DNA of 44,557 bases from a candidate division KSB1 bacterium (GTDB lineage: Bacteria; Zhuqueibacterota; Zhuqueibacteria; Residuimicrobiales; Krinioviventaceae): assembly GCA_034505495.1 (NCBI GenBank), contig JAPDQV010000013.1, positions 37,993 to 82,549 on the forward strand, read 5' to 3'. The translations under genes and the position numbers were made by a program. Below, piece by piece: positions 1-6,776 of this stretch. The notes under the pieces are model-generated. The model made no database searches. It was not told where the DNA came from and was given only the letters and a program-made list of their open reading frames with translations. Every line of letters starts with the position of its first letter. Positions within the stretch are counted from its first letter, which is position 1.

Positions 1-122
1 GCTTTATCCCAATTGTCCTGCTGAATATAGACCTTTGCCGACGTTACTTCTTTGGTCTGGCAGGCCACGAAAAGGATGCCGATGATCATCAAGACGGCGC
101 CCAAGCGCACAAATGTTCTCAT
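1..122 (-). CDS. Lipoprotein, N-terminal part (runs off the window)
   Basis: The first 40 codons of a gene cut by the window edge. The ATG at 122-120 follows a good ribosome site (AAAGGAG, about 9 nt upstream). The product opens with a charged MRTFVR, a hydrophobic core (LGAVLMIIGILFVA) and a Cys at residue 21 in an LFVAC lipobox, so it should be a lipoprotein exported by Sec and lipidated at that Cys. The following stretch (AKVYIQQDNWDKA) looks like the start of a TPR-type helix pair, which is an inference from a few residues. It has its own candidate promoter between it and mtnA. Function unknown. Confidence 0.75.
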   Translation of the reverse strand, partial: MRTFVRLGAVLMIIGILFVACQTKEVTSAKVYIQQDNWDK

Positions 123-161
123 TGCAAAAATCTCCTTTATAAAGTTGATTGGCTGACTAGA

Positions 162-190
162 AATTTACAGTTAAAATGCGACTTTATCAA
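162..190 (-). promoter_or_regulatory. Candidate sigma-70 promoter for the lipoprotein gene
   Basis: On the minus strand TTGATA (190-185) and TAAATT (167-162) are separated by exactly 17 bp. The site lies just past the mtnA stop codon and gives a leader of roughly 30 nt ahead of the lipoprotein ATG at 122. The hexamers and spacing match the tRNA-Thr and rpsU promoters in this window. Confidence 0.5.
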
Positions 191-193
191 GTA

Positions 194-1234
194 TTATTTT
201 AGCCATTCCAATAATTTGGATTCATCGGGGAATTTGATGACGCCCTTTTCGGATACGATGGCGGAAATAAGCTGATGCGGCGTTACATCAAAAGCCGGAT
301 TCAGTACCGGTACGTCTTCGGGGGCGATCCATTTATCGCCGATCTTTCGGATTTCATCCCCGCTTCGCTCTTCGATGACAATCTCATCGCCGGTTGCCGT
401 TTCCTTATCGAATGTAGACAGCGGTGCCGCCACCAGAAAGGGAATTTTATGTTCTTTTGCCAAAACCGCAAGTCCGTAGGTCCCGATCTTGTTGGCGACG
501 TCACCGTTTCTGGCTATGCGGTCCGCGCCGACGATGACCACGTCGATCAAGCCCTTTTTCATGACGTAAGCGGCCATATTGTCGGTAATCAGCGTGACCG
601 GAATCCCGTCCTCCATCAGCTCGAAGGTGGTCAGCCGGGCGCCCTGAAGCAGCGGCCGAGTCTCATCGACATACACCTGCACCTTGCGGCCGCTTTCAAC
701 GGCCGACCGTACGATACCCAGAGCCGTGCCGTAGCCGCCGGTGGCTAAAAAGCCGGTATTGCAGTGGGTAAGGACACCCGCTCTTACAGGAAGCAATGAA
801 GCGCCATGTTTACCGATTAATTTGCATCGCTGCACGTCATCGTCTAAAATGCGCTGGGCTTCGGCCAAAAGGGCCTGTTTGATCTCCCGTAAAGGGCGAT
901 TCAAATGCCTGGTCAAAACGCTTCGCATCTGAGCCAATGCCCACGTGAGATTTTTAGCCGTCGGTCGCGAAGCCGCCAACTCGTCCATGGCGCGATTAAT
1001 GCGCATTAAAAATGTCGGTCGATCCGCTTCGTCTGCCCGCCAGATCGACAATACGACGCCGAATGCCGCGGCTATTCCGATTGCCGGCGCACCTCGAACC
1101 GCCAGGCTGCGGATGGCGTCGATTACGCCGTAATAATCGGAAATCTCCAAAATGACCAGCTCTTCAGGAAGTCTGGTCTGATCCAGTATGCGAACCTTGC
1201 CGTCATGCCAAGAGACTGCCTTTAACTCATCCAT
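194..1234 (-). CDS. mtnA: S-methyl-5-thioribose-1-phosphate isomerase MtnA
   Basis: Converts 5-methylthioribose 1-phosphate to 5-methylthioribulose 1-phosphate in the methionine salvage pathway, in the cytoplasm. The 346-residue length is standard. Key motifs are RGAPAIG near residue 47, the catalytic Cys158 in THCNTG and the catalytic Asp238 in GADRIARNGD, placed almost exactly as Cys160 and Asp240 of the Bacillus subtilis enzyme. The end of waaA lies only 24 nt upstream, so the two are probably co-transcribed although their functions are unrelated. No other mtn gene is in the window, so the rest of the salvage route, or a MTA-isoprenoid shunt variant, must be elsewhere. Related eIF2B-family paralogues (ribose 1,5-bisphosphate isomerase) are the alternative, but the active-site context favours MtnA. 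Confidence 0.95.
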   Translation of the reverse strand: MDELKAVSWHDGKVRILDQTRLPEELVILEISDYYGVIDAIRSLAVRGAPAIGIAAAFGVVLSIWRADEADRPTFLMRINRAMDELAASRPTAKNLTWALAQMRSVLTRHLNRPLREIKQALLAEAQRILDDDVQRCKLIGKHGASLLPVRAGVLTHCNTGFLATGGYGTALGIVRSAVESGRKVQVYVDETRPLLQGARLTTFELMEDGIPVTLITDNMAAYVMKKGLIDVVIVGADRIARNGDVANKIGTYGLAVLAKEHKIPFLVAAPLSTFDKETATGDEIVIEERSGDEIRKIGDKWIAPEDVPVLNPAFDVTPHQLISAIVSEKGVIKFPDESKLLEWLK

Positions 1235-1258
1235 CGCCGACCTGTTTTTTCCGTTCGC

Positions 1259-2548
1259 TCAATGCAAATATTTTTCCACCACATCCGCTGTGCGACGAGC
1301 TGCACCCAAGCGTTCACGGACGAAAGCCCTTACCCGTTCTCCACGTTCTCTGCATTCTTGCGGATTTTCGAAAAAAAGCGCCAATAAGCGCCGAAAATCA
1401 TCAGCGGATTCGAAAGGATAACCCAAGCCTTTAGCAGTCATCTCCTTAGCTTCAGGAGAATTGAGGTGACGAGGACCGTAACACACAACGCATCCATGGG
1501 CGGCAGGTTCCAATACACTGTGAACTCCGGGTCCAAAAGACCCTCCCACCACTGCTGCCGCACCCAAAGCGTAGAGATTTGCCAAAATGCCGATGCGATC
1601 AATCAGCAACACTCGAAATTGTTCGCCCCTCCCTTGTTCAAAATCGGCAAGTCTTGTACAAGTAATGCCCTCGGCCGAAAATCGATTTTCGAGATCCTGC
1701 AAATGTTCCTTATCAATTTCATGCGGAGCCAAAATGAGTTTAAAATCGGGCTGTATCCGAATCCGCTCAATGAGCGGCTCTAAAATAACGGCCTCATCCG
1801 ACGGCCAGGTGCTGCCGGCAACGCAGGTCGCGGAGCGCAAAAAACAACCGCAGTCAAGCAAAAATTGGATAGGGCTTATTTCCGTTGACCGCTGATGAAC
1901 TCGGTCGTAACGGGTATCGCCGCAGACATAAATTTCTGCATGCGGTGAAACAAGCTTGAATCGTTCTCGGTTCGGTTCCGAAACAACACAAACAGCCGTA
2001 AAGGAATCCATGAGCAGACGATGAGCGCATTTGTACCTCCGAATGGATGCATGGCGTTTATCGGAAATACTGCCGTTGATCAGCAGGGAGGGGATGCCTC
2101 GTCGCCGTAATCGCCATTGGATATTCGGCCAGACGTCATGACGGACGATGATATGCACCGCGGGCTTGATGAGATCGATAAACTTGGCGGATGTAAAAAA
2201 GCCGTCCAAGGGGAGATAGGTAAAGATAACGCGCGGATGGCGCCAGGAAAGATGATCATAGACCGACGGCGAGAACAAACTGACGATGATCCAATCGTTT
2301 GGAAAGCGGTCGGCCAGTTCGGTGATAAGAGGAATGCTTTGTTCGAACTCTCCCATCGAGGAGGCATGCAGCCACAGACGTCTTGCCTGTGCGGGAACAG
2401 ACTTTAGCTCTCGGCGCAGATTCCTAAACAGCCGCCTTCTGCCCCATAACGTCCGTCGAATCTTGGCATGAAAAAATCCCGCTGCCGCAACCATGGGCAG
2501 CAGCGGGATTCTGACAATATTATAAAAAATGATGAAAAGTGAGAGCAT
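1259..2548 (-). CDS. waaA: 3-deoxy-D-manno-octulosonic acid (Kdo) transferase
   Basis: Transfers Kdo from CMP-Kdo to the lipid A precursor at the inner face of the inner membrane, so its presence implies lipopolysaccharide. The 429 residues start with one membrane anchor (about residues 3-24), followed by a GT-B fold. The N-terminal signature HASSMGEFEQ carries the general base Glu67; further on come DVWPNI, a RGIP...NGSIS block, an AGSTWPSDE block and a C-terminal GGSFGPGVHSVLEPAAHG block. The usual RHPER motif reads APHEI here, and the C-terminal block resembles Bacteroidetes-type WaaA (GxGxHNxLEAAxxG) more than the E. coli enzyme. It lies 15 nt after the LytR_C gene and 24 nt before mtnA. 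Whether it adds one or two Kdo residues cannot be told from sequence. Confidence 0.9.
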   Translation of the reverse strand: MLSLFIIFYNIVRIPLLPMVAAAGFFHAKIRRTLWGRRRLFRNLRRELKSVPAQARRLWLHASSMGEFEQSIPLITELADRFPNDWIIVSLFSPSVYDHLSWRHPRVIFTYLPLDGFFTSAKFIDLIKPAVHIIVRHDVWPNIQWRLRRRGIPSLLINGSISDKRHASIRRYKCAHRLLMDSFTAVCVVSEPNRERFKLVSPHAEIYVCGDTRYDRVHQRSTEISPIQFLLDCGCFLRSATCVAGSTWPSDEAVILEPLIERIRIQPDFKLILAPHEIDKEHLQDLENRFSAEGITCTRLADFEQGRGEQFRVLLIDRIGILANLYALGAAAVVGGSFGPGVHSVLEPAAHGCVVCYGPRHLNSPEAKEMTAKGLGYPFESADDFRRLLALFFENPQECRERGERVRAFVRERLGAARRTADVVEKYLH

Positions 2549-2563
2549 GCCTGAGGTTGAGAA

Positions 2564-3079
2564 TTAGGGCTGCGCGTTGAAAATTTTTAACGATGAGTAA
2601 TCCTTGCCGATAATAAGCCGCGCATCGACCTGATCTTTGCCCGACTCCTTGACTTGAAAGACATATTCTTTGTCGATGCCTATCTCTTTGCGAAGCCGCT
2701 CGATGGCCGCCTTATTGGTTCCTTTGAGATCGATTAACGTGGTATGCTCATAATTCCAATGGTCTGCGTTGCCTGTTCCAATAACCTGATAAGGTTTTCC
2801 CGCTAAATTCGTCTCGACACGTTTGGCGATCCCGGCAACACCGCAGCCGTTCTGAATTTCCAAAGTCAATACGCTTTGATCCCCTTTAATCGAGGAGGGA
2901 GGAATGCTGCCGATCTGGGCTTTTTGGAAAATGCTCTTTGCAGACGAAAAAATCAGCACAAGATTGACGGCTACCAACAGATAGATGAAAATCAGTGACG
3001 GCCGAATCGGCCATGTAACGGAAGGCGTTTTGGAGCTGCTTGTCCGCCTTCGCCTGCTGCTTGTCAACTTGCGATTCAA
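2564..3079 (-). CDS. Membrane-anchored LytR_C-domain protein
   Basis: A 171-residue protein with a basic, Ser/Arg-rich cytoplasmic N-terminus, one transmembrane segment near residues 28-47, and an extracytoplasmic LytR_C domain from about residue 70 to 162 (EIQNGCGVAGIAKRV, then GNADHW, ending in RLIIGKDY). This domain is the C-terminal module of LytR-CpsA-Psr proteins; here it occurs without the catalytic LCP domain, as is common in Gram-negative lineages. Its biochemical role is not established; cell-wall or envelope association is an inference. The start appears to be TTG at 3079, preceded by AGGTGAG. It lies 12 nt after an exported protein of unknown function and 15 nt before waaA. Confidence 0.75.
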   Translation of the reverse strand: MNRKLTSSRRRRTSSSKTPSVTWPIRPSLIFIYLLVAVNLVLIFSSAKSIFQKAQIGSIPPSSIKGDQSVLTLEIQNGCGVAGIAKRVETNLAGKPYQVIGTGNADHWNYEHTTLIDLKGTNKAAIERLRKEIGIDKEYVFQVKESGKDQVDARLIIGKDYSSLKIFNAQP

Positions 3080-3091
3080 GATCTCACCTGC

Positions 3092-3553
3092 CTATTCGTT
3101 ATAATTCATAAAGGGGTAGCCGACGGCGCTGCGAAAGCCGGTGATGACGGGATACCGGTGAAAATCGAGTTGCAGCACGGTGTTGGCTGACGGCTGCCAG
3201 CGCAGTTGAGCGCCGGAAAGAAACAGGCCGTTATTTAGAATCGGCGCAGCACCCGGAATAGCCAAAGGCTGATGCGCCATACCGACCTGCACGGCAACGC
3301 TTAAAGGCTCGGAAAACTGATAACGCAAGGTATTCAGATAAAGTCCCTGCGTAAAGCCTCGGTTACCCACAGCCGCATAACTAAGAGTATAGCTTTGCGT
3401 CATAGAAAAACGTGATGGATCCAAGCCCAGCATATCCAACAGACCGGCGGTTCGCATCCCGGTACCAAAGTTGCGCGCTCCAATCTGCCCCTTGAATTGC
3501 GCAAAAGCGGTTAATGGAAAAATCAATGATAAAACTATGACGATTCGTTTCAT
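3092..3553 (-). CDS. Exported protein of unknown function, probably beta-rich
   Basis: I do not recognise a family. The best start is ATG at 3553, which opens a clear signal peptide (MKRIVIVLSLIFPLTAFA, cleavage before QFKGQ) behind an AGAGAGG ribosome site; an upstream in-frame start at 3583 would spoil the signal. The mature part (about 135 residues) alternates polar and hydrophobic residues (YTLSYAAVGN, LSVAVQVGMAHQ, TVLQLDFHRYPV) in the manner of outer-membrane strands, and contains several Gly-rich turns. It is directly downstream of the PorV/PorQ-like gene and shares its operon, so a role beside that barrel is an inference. It may be a small partial barrel or a periplasmic partner. Confidence 0.65.
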   Translation of the reverse strand: MKRIVIVLSLIFPLTAFAQFKGQIGARNFGTGMRTAGLLDMLGLDPSRFSMTQSYTLSYAAVGNRGFTQGLYLNTLRYQFSEPLSVAVQVGMAHQPLAIPGAAPILNNGLFLSGAQLRWQPSANTVLQLDFHRYPVITGFRSAVGYPFMNYNE

Positions 3554-3603
3554 ATCGGCAAACCTCTCTTTTCTCGTCCTCATTACCTAACGCGTAAACC
3601 TGC

Positions 3604-4527
3604 TTAAAAATGCCCGGAAAAGGTAAAACGGTTAAGAGAGCCCAAAGCTCCCAGAGAGGTAAACGAATAATCAAATGCGTATTTTTGCCAAATAAAGCCC
3701 AAGCCCACCGCGGCTCCGGCCAAAGTATCCTTGGAAGAATCGACGGCCATTTCTGCGCCGTAACGGTCATAGCCGAAGCGCAGGAAAAGCGACGGCGTCA
3801 ACGTAAATTCGCCGCCGAGCGCGAAAAGCCATCGGCTGTCGTTATATTTATAAAAGTTGACTGCATACAATAGAGGCAAGTGCGCCAGCCGTTTCGAAAA
3901 ACCGGCGCGAACCTGCAGCGGGAGCGGATATTTCTCTGTAAGAAATGCCGTCAGCTGCGTTCCGAGGTTAAAGATGCCTACTCCCAAAGTGAGATCGTGT
4001 TTTGGAATACGAAAAGAGGCCGCAATGTCCACCGCGGCTGCGGAAGCGGTGTAAGCGTCGATTGCAGAATGGATGTATTTGATCGTTGCACCCGCGCGGA
4101 GGTTTTCGACCGGCGACAGCGCATAAGCTCCTCCCAAGACAAAGCTGTTCGCTGAAAACTCGCCGAGCTCCTGACCGGATGCATCCGTGCGCTTAAAGGC
4201 GCCGTAATTGCGATAAAGGATATAACCGCCCGCGCTGCCGATACCGAGGCGCGGATGGACATAGCCGATAAATCCGGAGCTCAAGTCGAGCAGATCGTCC
4301 TGGTAGGAAAGTGCAGCCGTGCGATTCTCAACAGCGGCGATTTCCGCGGGATTGTAATAAAGGGCATGAAGATCGGCAGGTACGGCGACAAACGCGCCCC
4401 CCATTCCCGCAGCCCGCGCGCTTACCTGCATTTTGAGGAATTGAAAGCCGGACGTTCCGGCTGAGGATTCTGCGAAAAGTGAAGAAGCTGCTGCCGTGAA
4501 GAAAAGCAGAAAACGCCCGGTTTTCAT
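3604..4527 (-). CDS. PorV/PorQ-family outer-membrane protein (UPF0164-like)
   Basis: A 307-residue protein from ATG 4527, which opens a signal peptide (MKTGRFLLFFTAAASSLFA). The mature N-terminus (FLKMQVSARAAGMGGAFVA, then LYYNPAE) is the signature of the PorV/PorQ/UPF0164 barrels, which resemble FadL-type barrels. In type IX secretion PorV escorts cargo to the PorU sortase at the cell surface, and PorQ belongs to the same attachment machinery; which of the two functions this copy serves cannot be decided. The rest is barrel-like strands ending in Phe (FTFSGHF), as expected for BAM-folded proteins. It begins only 27 nt after the 3' end of tRNA-Thr and has no strong ribosome site, so it is probably co-transcribed with that tRNA. 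The PorU-like gene lies 16 kb away. Confidence 0.8.
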   Translation of the reverse strand: MKTGRFLLFFTAAASSLFAESSAGTSGFQFLKMQVSARAAGMGGAFVAVPADLHALYYNPAEIAAVENRTAALSYQDDLLDLSSGFIGYVHPRLGIGSAGGYILYRNYGAFKRTDASGQELGEFSANSFVLGGAYALSPVENLRAGATIKYIHSAIDAYTASAAAVDIAASFRIPKHDLTLGVGIFNLGTQLTAFLTEKYPLPLQVRAGFSKRLAHLPLLYAVNFYKYNDSRWLFALGGEFTLTPSLFLRFGYDRYGAEMAVDSSKDTLAGAAVGLGFIWQKYAFDYSFTSLGALGSLNRFTFSGHF

Positions 4528-4554
4528 GCAAATGCCCGATTTTACTGAAGTGAG

Positions 4555-4627
4555 AGCCACCTGTCGGAATCGAACCGACGACCTGCTCATTACGAGTGAG
4601 CCGCTCTACCGACTGAGCCAAGGTGGC
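4555..4627 (-). tRNA. tRNA-Thr (anticodon CGT)
   Basis: A complete 73-nt cloverleaf on the minus strand: acceptor GCCACCT/AGGTGGC, D-arm GCTC...GAGC, anticodon stem GCTCA/TGAGC around the loop CTCGTAA (anticodon CGT, reading ACG threonine codons), five-base variable loop, and T-arm GTCGG/CCGAC around TTCGATT. The discriminator base is U, as usual for tRNA-Thr. CCA is not encoded, so it must be added by the CCA enzyme. A promoter lies directly upstream and a PorV/PorQ-like gene starts 27 nt downstream. Confidence 0.95.
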
Positions 4628-4641
4628 TTATATACTGTAAA

Positions 4642-4670
4642 AATTTAAGCCGTTTTTAGAAATAAATCAA
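4642..4670 (-). promoter_or_regulatory. Candidate sigma-70 promoter for tRNA-Thr
   Basis: Minus-strand TTGATT (4670-4665) and TAAATT (4647-4642) lie 17 bp apart. The -10 box ends 14 bp before the mature tRNA 5' end, leaving a leader of a few nucleotides. It probably also drives the PorV/PorQ-like gene behind the tRNA. Confidence 0.55.
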
Positions 4671-4782
4671 GGGAAATATCATCTTGCGTTGCCTATTCGC
4701 CTGCATGACCTGAAAATATAGGCTGTTAATTCGGAATCAGGAAACCAAAGCAAACCGACATCAATAAACTGCAATAACCGGC

Positions 4783-4816
4783 AAAAAAAACGCCCCGCCG
4801 GTTAAGGGACGGGGCG
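4783..4816 (-). terminator. Rho-independent terminator after the RRM gene
   Basis: A perfect 7-bp GC stem (CGCCCCG, 4816-4810, with CGGGGCG, 4797-4791) around a 12-nt loop is followed on the minus strand by eight T residues. It begins 17 nt past the stop codon of the RRM protein and separates that gene from tRNA-Thr. Confidence 0.9.
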
Positions 4817-4833
4817 ATCAAAATGAACAGGAC

Positions 4834-5163
4834 TTAGCGTCGATAGCCGCCTGAGCGATTACCGGAACGGTAACTGCTGCCGCCGTATCCGCCGCTCTGT
4901 CGACCGCCGCGATTATCTTCGCGACGCGGCCGTGCCTCATTAACGACGATGGCTCGTCCTTTTACTTCCTTCCCGTTCAGCTCCTCAATGGCCTTTTTAC
5001 CTTCCTCAACCGACTCCATTTCGACAAAACCGAAACCGCGGGATTCGCCGCTGCTTTGATCACGAATAACTTTTGCCGATTTGACCGTCCCGATTGCGCC
5101 GAACAATTTTTCGAGGTCTGTCTGAACGACATCATAAGACAGATTACCTACGTAAAGATTCAT
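4834..5163 (-). CDS. Single-RRM RNA-binding protein with Gly/Arg tail
   Basis: A 109-residue protein with one RNA recognition motif over residues 1-78: RNP2 is LYVGNL (3-8) and RNP1 is RGFGFVEM (42-49), both with the aromatic residues that stack on RNA bases. The remaining 30 residues are a Gly/Ser/Arg-rich, probably disordered tail (SGGYGGSSYRSG). Such small glycine-rich RRM proteins are known in cyanobacteria and many other bacteria, often linked to cold or RNA metabolism; the exact target is unknown. A strong AAAGGAG site precedes the ATG. A hairpin (GCGGAA/TTCCGC, 5218-5204) sits in the leader about 40 nt before the start, without a following U-run. It ends at a strong terminator. Confidence 0.9.
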   Translation of the reverse strand: MNLYVGNLSYDVVQTDLEKLFGAIGTVKSAKVIRDQSSGESRGFGFVEMESVEEGKKAIEELNGKEVKGRAIVVNEARPRREDNRGGRQSGGYGGSSYRSGNRSGGYRR

Positions 5164-5235
5164 GGAAAACTCCTTTATAATGTTTTGATCTTTTGCCTTT
5201 TTTGCGGAATTCTTCCGCCGGTCTTGACTTTTGAG

Positions 5236-5700
5236 TTAGTGAACATGTCCGTGCGCAATTTCTTCGGGGGTAGCGGGACGAATGTCCATAATTTCGACTT
5301 GAAAATGCAGCTCTTCGCCGGCAAGAGGATGGTTAAAATCGATGACTACCGTATCGTCGTCGATTTCGGCGATGCGGCCTTCGACCACATGACCGTCATC
5401 TGTCTCGAATTCCAAAACCTCGCCTTCTTCCAACTGATCCGCATCCGTAAATGCGCTGCGCTCCCATTCCTGTACCAACTCGTCGTCGTACTCGCCGTAC
5501 GCCTCGACGGCGGGAACGATAATGGATTTTTTCTCGCCCACCTGCATGCCGAGCATCTGGTTTTCCAACCCGGCAATGATCTGATCGGCCCCGCACAAAA
5601 ACTGCAGCGGCGGACGGCCTTCTGAGGTGTCCAAGAGATTTCCCTCGCTGTCGGTGAGAGAGTAATGCATCGAAACCACCATATGCTTTTCAATCTGCAT
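5236..5700 (-). CDS. slyD: FKBP-type peptidyl-prolyl isomerase, SlyD-like
   Basis: A 154-residue cytoplasmic prolyl isomerase and chaperone. It shows the SlyD arrangement: an FKBP half at the N-terminus (VVSMHYSLTDSEGNLLDTS, then GRPPLQFLCGADQIIAGLE with the active-site loop), an inserted insert-in-flap chaperone domain from about residue 70 to 125 (AYGEYDDE ... VIDFNHPLAG), and the closing FKBP strand FQVEIMDIRPAT. The motif FNHPLAG is diagnostic. The C-terminal tail is short (EEIAHGHVH) and lacks the long His/Cys-rich metal-binding tail of E. coli SlyD, although three His remain. It has its own promoter and an unusually long leader of about 115 nt. Confidence 0.9.
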   Translation of the reverse strand: MQIEKHMVVSMHYSLTDSEGNLLDTSEGRPPLQFLCGADQIIAGLENQMLGMQVGEKKSIIVPAVEAYGEYDDELVQEWERSAFTDADQLEEGEVLEFETDDGHVVEGRIAEIDDDTVVIDFNHPLAGEELHFQVEIMDIRPATPEEIAHGHVH

Positions 5701-5823
5701 AGGTCGTCAACTCCTATAATTGGTTCATGTTGTTGTTACGGGGAATATCTCAGGGACCAGAACGAAAGGCGTCAAAAGAACGGGATCAGTCAAAGTCTCA
5801 GAGAAAACTCCTCCTTCAATGAC

Positions 5824-5852
5824 AATATATCAATCTATGCGGTCATTCGCAA
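5824..5852 (-). promoter_or_regulatory. Candidate sigma-70 promoter for the SlyD-like gene
   Basis: Minus-strand TTGCGA (5852-5847) and TATATT (5829-5824) are 17 bp apart, inside the 174-bp gap downstream of the membrane hydrolase gene. Transcription from here would give a leader of about 115 nt before the ATG at 5700. Confidence 0.55.
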
Positions 5853-5874
5853 GCATTATCTTGCCCGCAGTGCA

Positions 5875-6336
5875 TCAAAAAATTTTTCTTCCCTTTATTA
5901 TCCGAACGACCGCTTCTGCTGCAAGAATTAAAATGAGCCATAAGGGGATCCATTTTATCGAATCTTCCGGCCAAAACAAGCCCCATTCAAAAGATTTCCA
6001 CGAAAAAGGGAAAAACCAAAAATAGCCGCTGCCGATATGGCGTTGAAGCATATCCAAAATGAAATGACAAAGAACACCGGCGGCGGTAAACTTGATCACC
6101 AAAGCCCGCTCGCCTTTCTCAAAAAATTCGGCCAAAAGCAGAATGAAAACGATCATGAAAACAGGCGTATGTACGGCAAGGGTATAGGGCATAAGGCGGG
6201 GAAACAAAATATGGATCGGCCGTCCAAGCAAATCCGGCAACAGCACGCCTATAAGTAAAAAAAGACGATAGCGTTTAAAGTGCCGCAATTTGCAGAAAGG
6301 ATAAACGGAGACGGCATGAGTAATCAAGTCGGGCAT
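5875..6336 (-). CDS. YdjM-like membrane-bound metal-dependent hydrolase
   Basis: A 153-residue integral membrane protein of the YdjM/DUF457 type. It shows the pattern of conserved His and Asp residues expected to bind metal: MPDLITH at the N-terminus, GVLLPDLLGRPIH near residues 31-43, and CHFILDML near residue 90, set among four or so transmembrane helices. E. coli YdjM is LexA-regulated and its substrate is unknown, so no reaction can be named. The ATG at 6336 overlaps the end of the preceding OB-fold-like gene by 13 nt, indicating translational coupling. It closes the mutS2-led group; a promoter for the next gene lies in the gap behind it. Confidence 0.7.
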   Translation of the reverse strand: MPDLITHAVSVYPFCKLRHFKRYRLFLLIGVLLPDLLGRPIHILFPRLMPYTLAVHTPVFMIVFILLLAEFFEKGERALVIKFTAAGVLCHFILDMLQRHIGSGYFWFFPFSWKSFEWGLFWPEDSIKWIPLWLILILAAEAVVRIIKGRKIF

Positions 6337-6776
6337 TTACGTTCCACAAAGAGAAAGGTCTTGAAAGAAAAGCGATACCGCTTGAAAAAGAGCCACGCTG
6401 CGGCAAGCGTCGGCAGAATGGATAGAAAGATTTTGGCGCGGCGTCCTTCCGCGACTCTATATTCCAAGGCTTCGATGCGGTCGGGTGCGGTAAATCGCGC
6501 CTTGATGACGACAAACTGCCCGACAGCGTCAGGCGACATCCGGCCCCGTATCGGGATTCGACGATGGAGATAATCGATGACGAAAAAAGAATCGGCAACT
6601 GCAGTTACGATGGTTTCGTTGCCGATGACAATGATCGAGCCGTCATACTTTTCCGGATTGTCGAGACATTTTGCGAGCGTAATAAGAGGATTTTTCAAGC
6701 CGCTGTAGAGTACCAGTCCGATCAAAAAAATAAAATAAGCGGCAATGCGCAAGGTTCTGCCCGGGTCAACGTTCAA
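6324..6776 (-). CDS. Two-helix membrane protein with OB-fold-like domain
   Basis: About 150 residues. One membrane helix at the N-terminus (RIAAYFIFLIGLVLYSGL) and one near the C-terminus (IFLSILPTLAAAWLFF) flank a beta-rich segment of about 75 residues: NPEKYDGSIIVIGNETIV, then FFVIDYLHRRIPIRG and GQFVVIKARFTAPDRIEALE. That pattern resembles bacterial OB-fold modules of the kind seen in membrane-anchored stress proteins; the resemblance is by eye. No ATG fits: the likely start is TTG at 6776, 6 nt after GAGGG and overlapping the stop of the inositol-phosphatase gene; longer in-frame starts (up to 6896) would lie deep inside that gene. Function unknown. Confidence 0.6.
   Translation of the reverse strand: MNVDPGRTLRIAAYFIFLIGLVLYSGLKNPLITLAKCLDNPEKYDGSIIVIGNETIVTAVADSFFVIDYLHRRIPIRGRMSPDAVGQFVVIKARFTAPDRIEALEYRVAEGRRAKIFLSILPTLAAAWLFFKRYRFSFKTFLFVERKCPT

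Noticed and set aside
4528..4590. Upstream extension of the PorV/PorQ-like gene to 4590
   Set aside because: It would overlap the tRNA-Thr gene and put 21 residues ahead of a clear signal peptide.
5204..5218. Hairpin GCGGAA/TTCCGC as terminator of the SlyD-like gene
   Set aside because: On the minus strand it is followed by A residues, not a U-run, and the stem is only 6 bp.
5710..5790. A 22-codon frame starting with TTG in the SlyD-like leader (possible leader peptide)
   Set aside because: The start is too far from the GGAGGAG sequence, and there is no codon run or terminator typical of attenuation.
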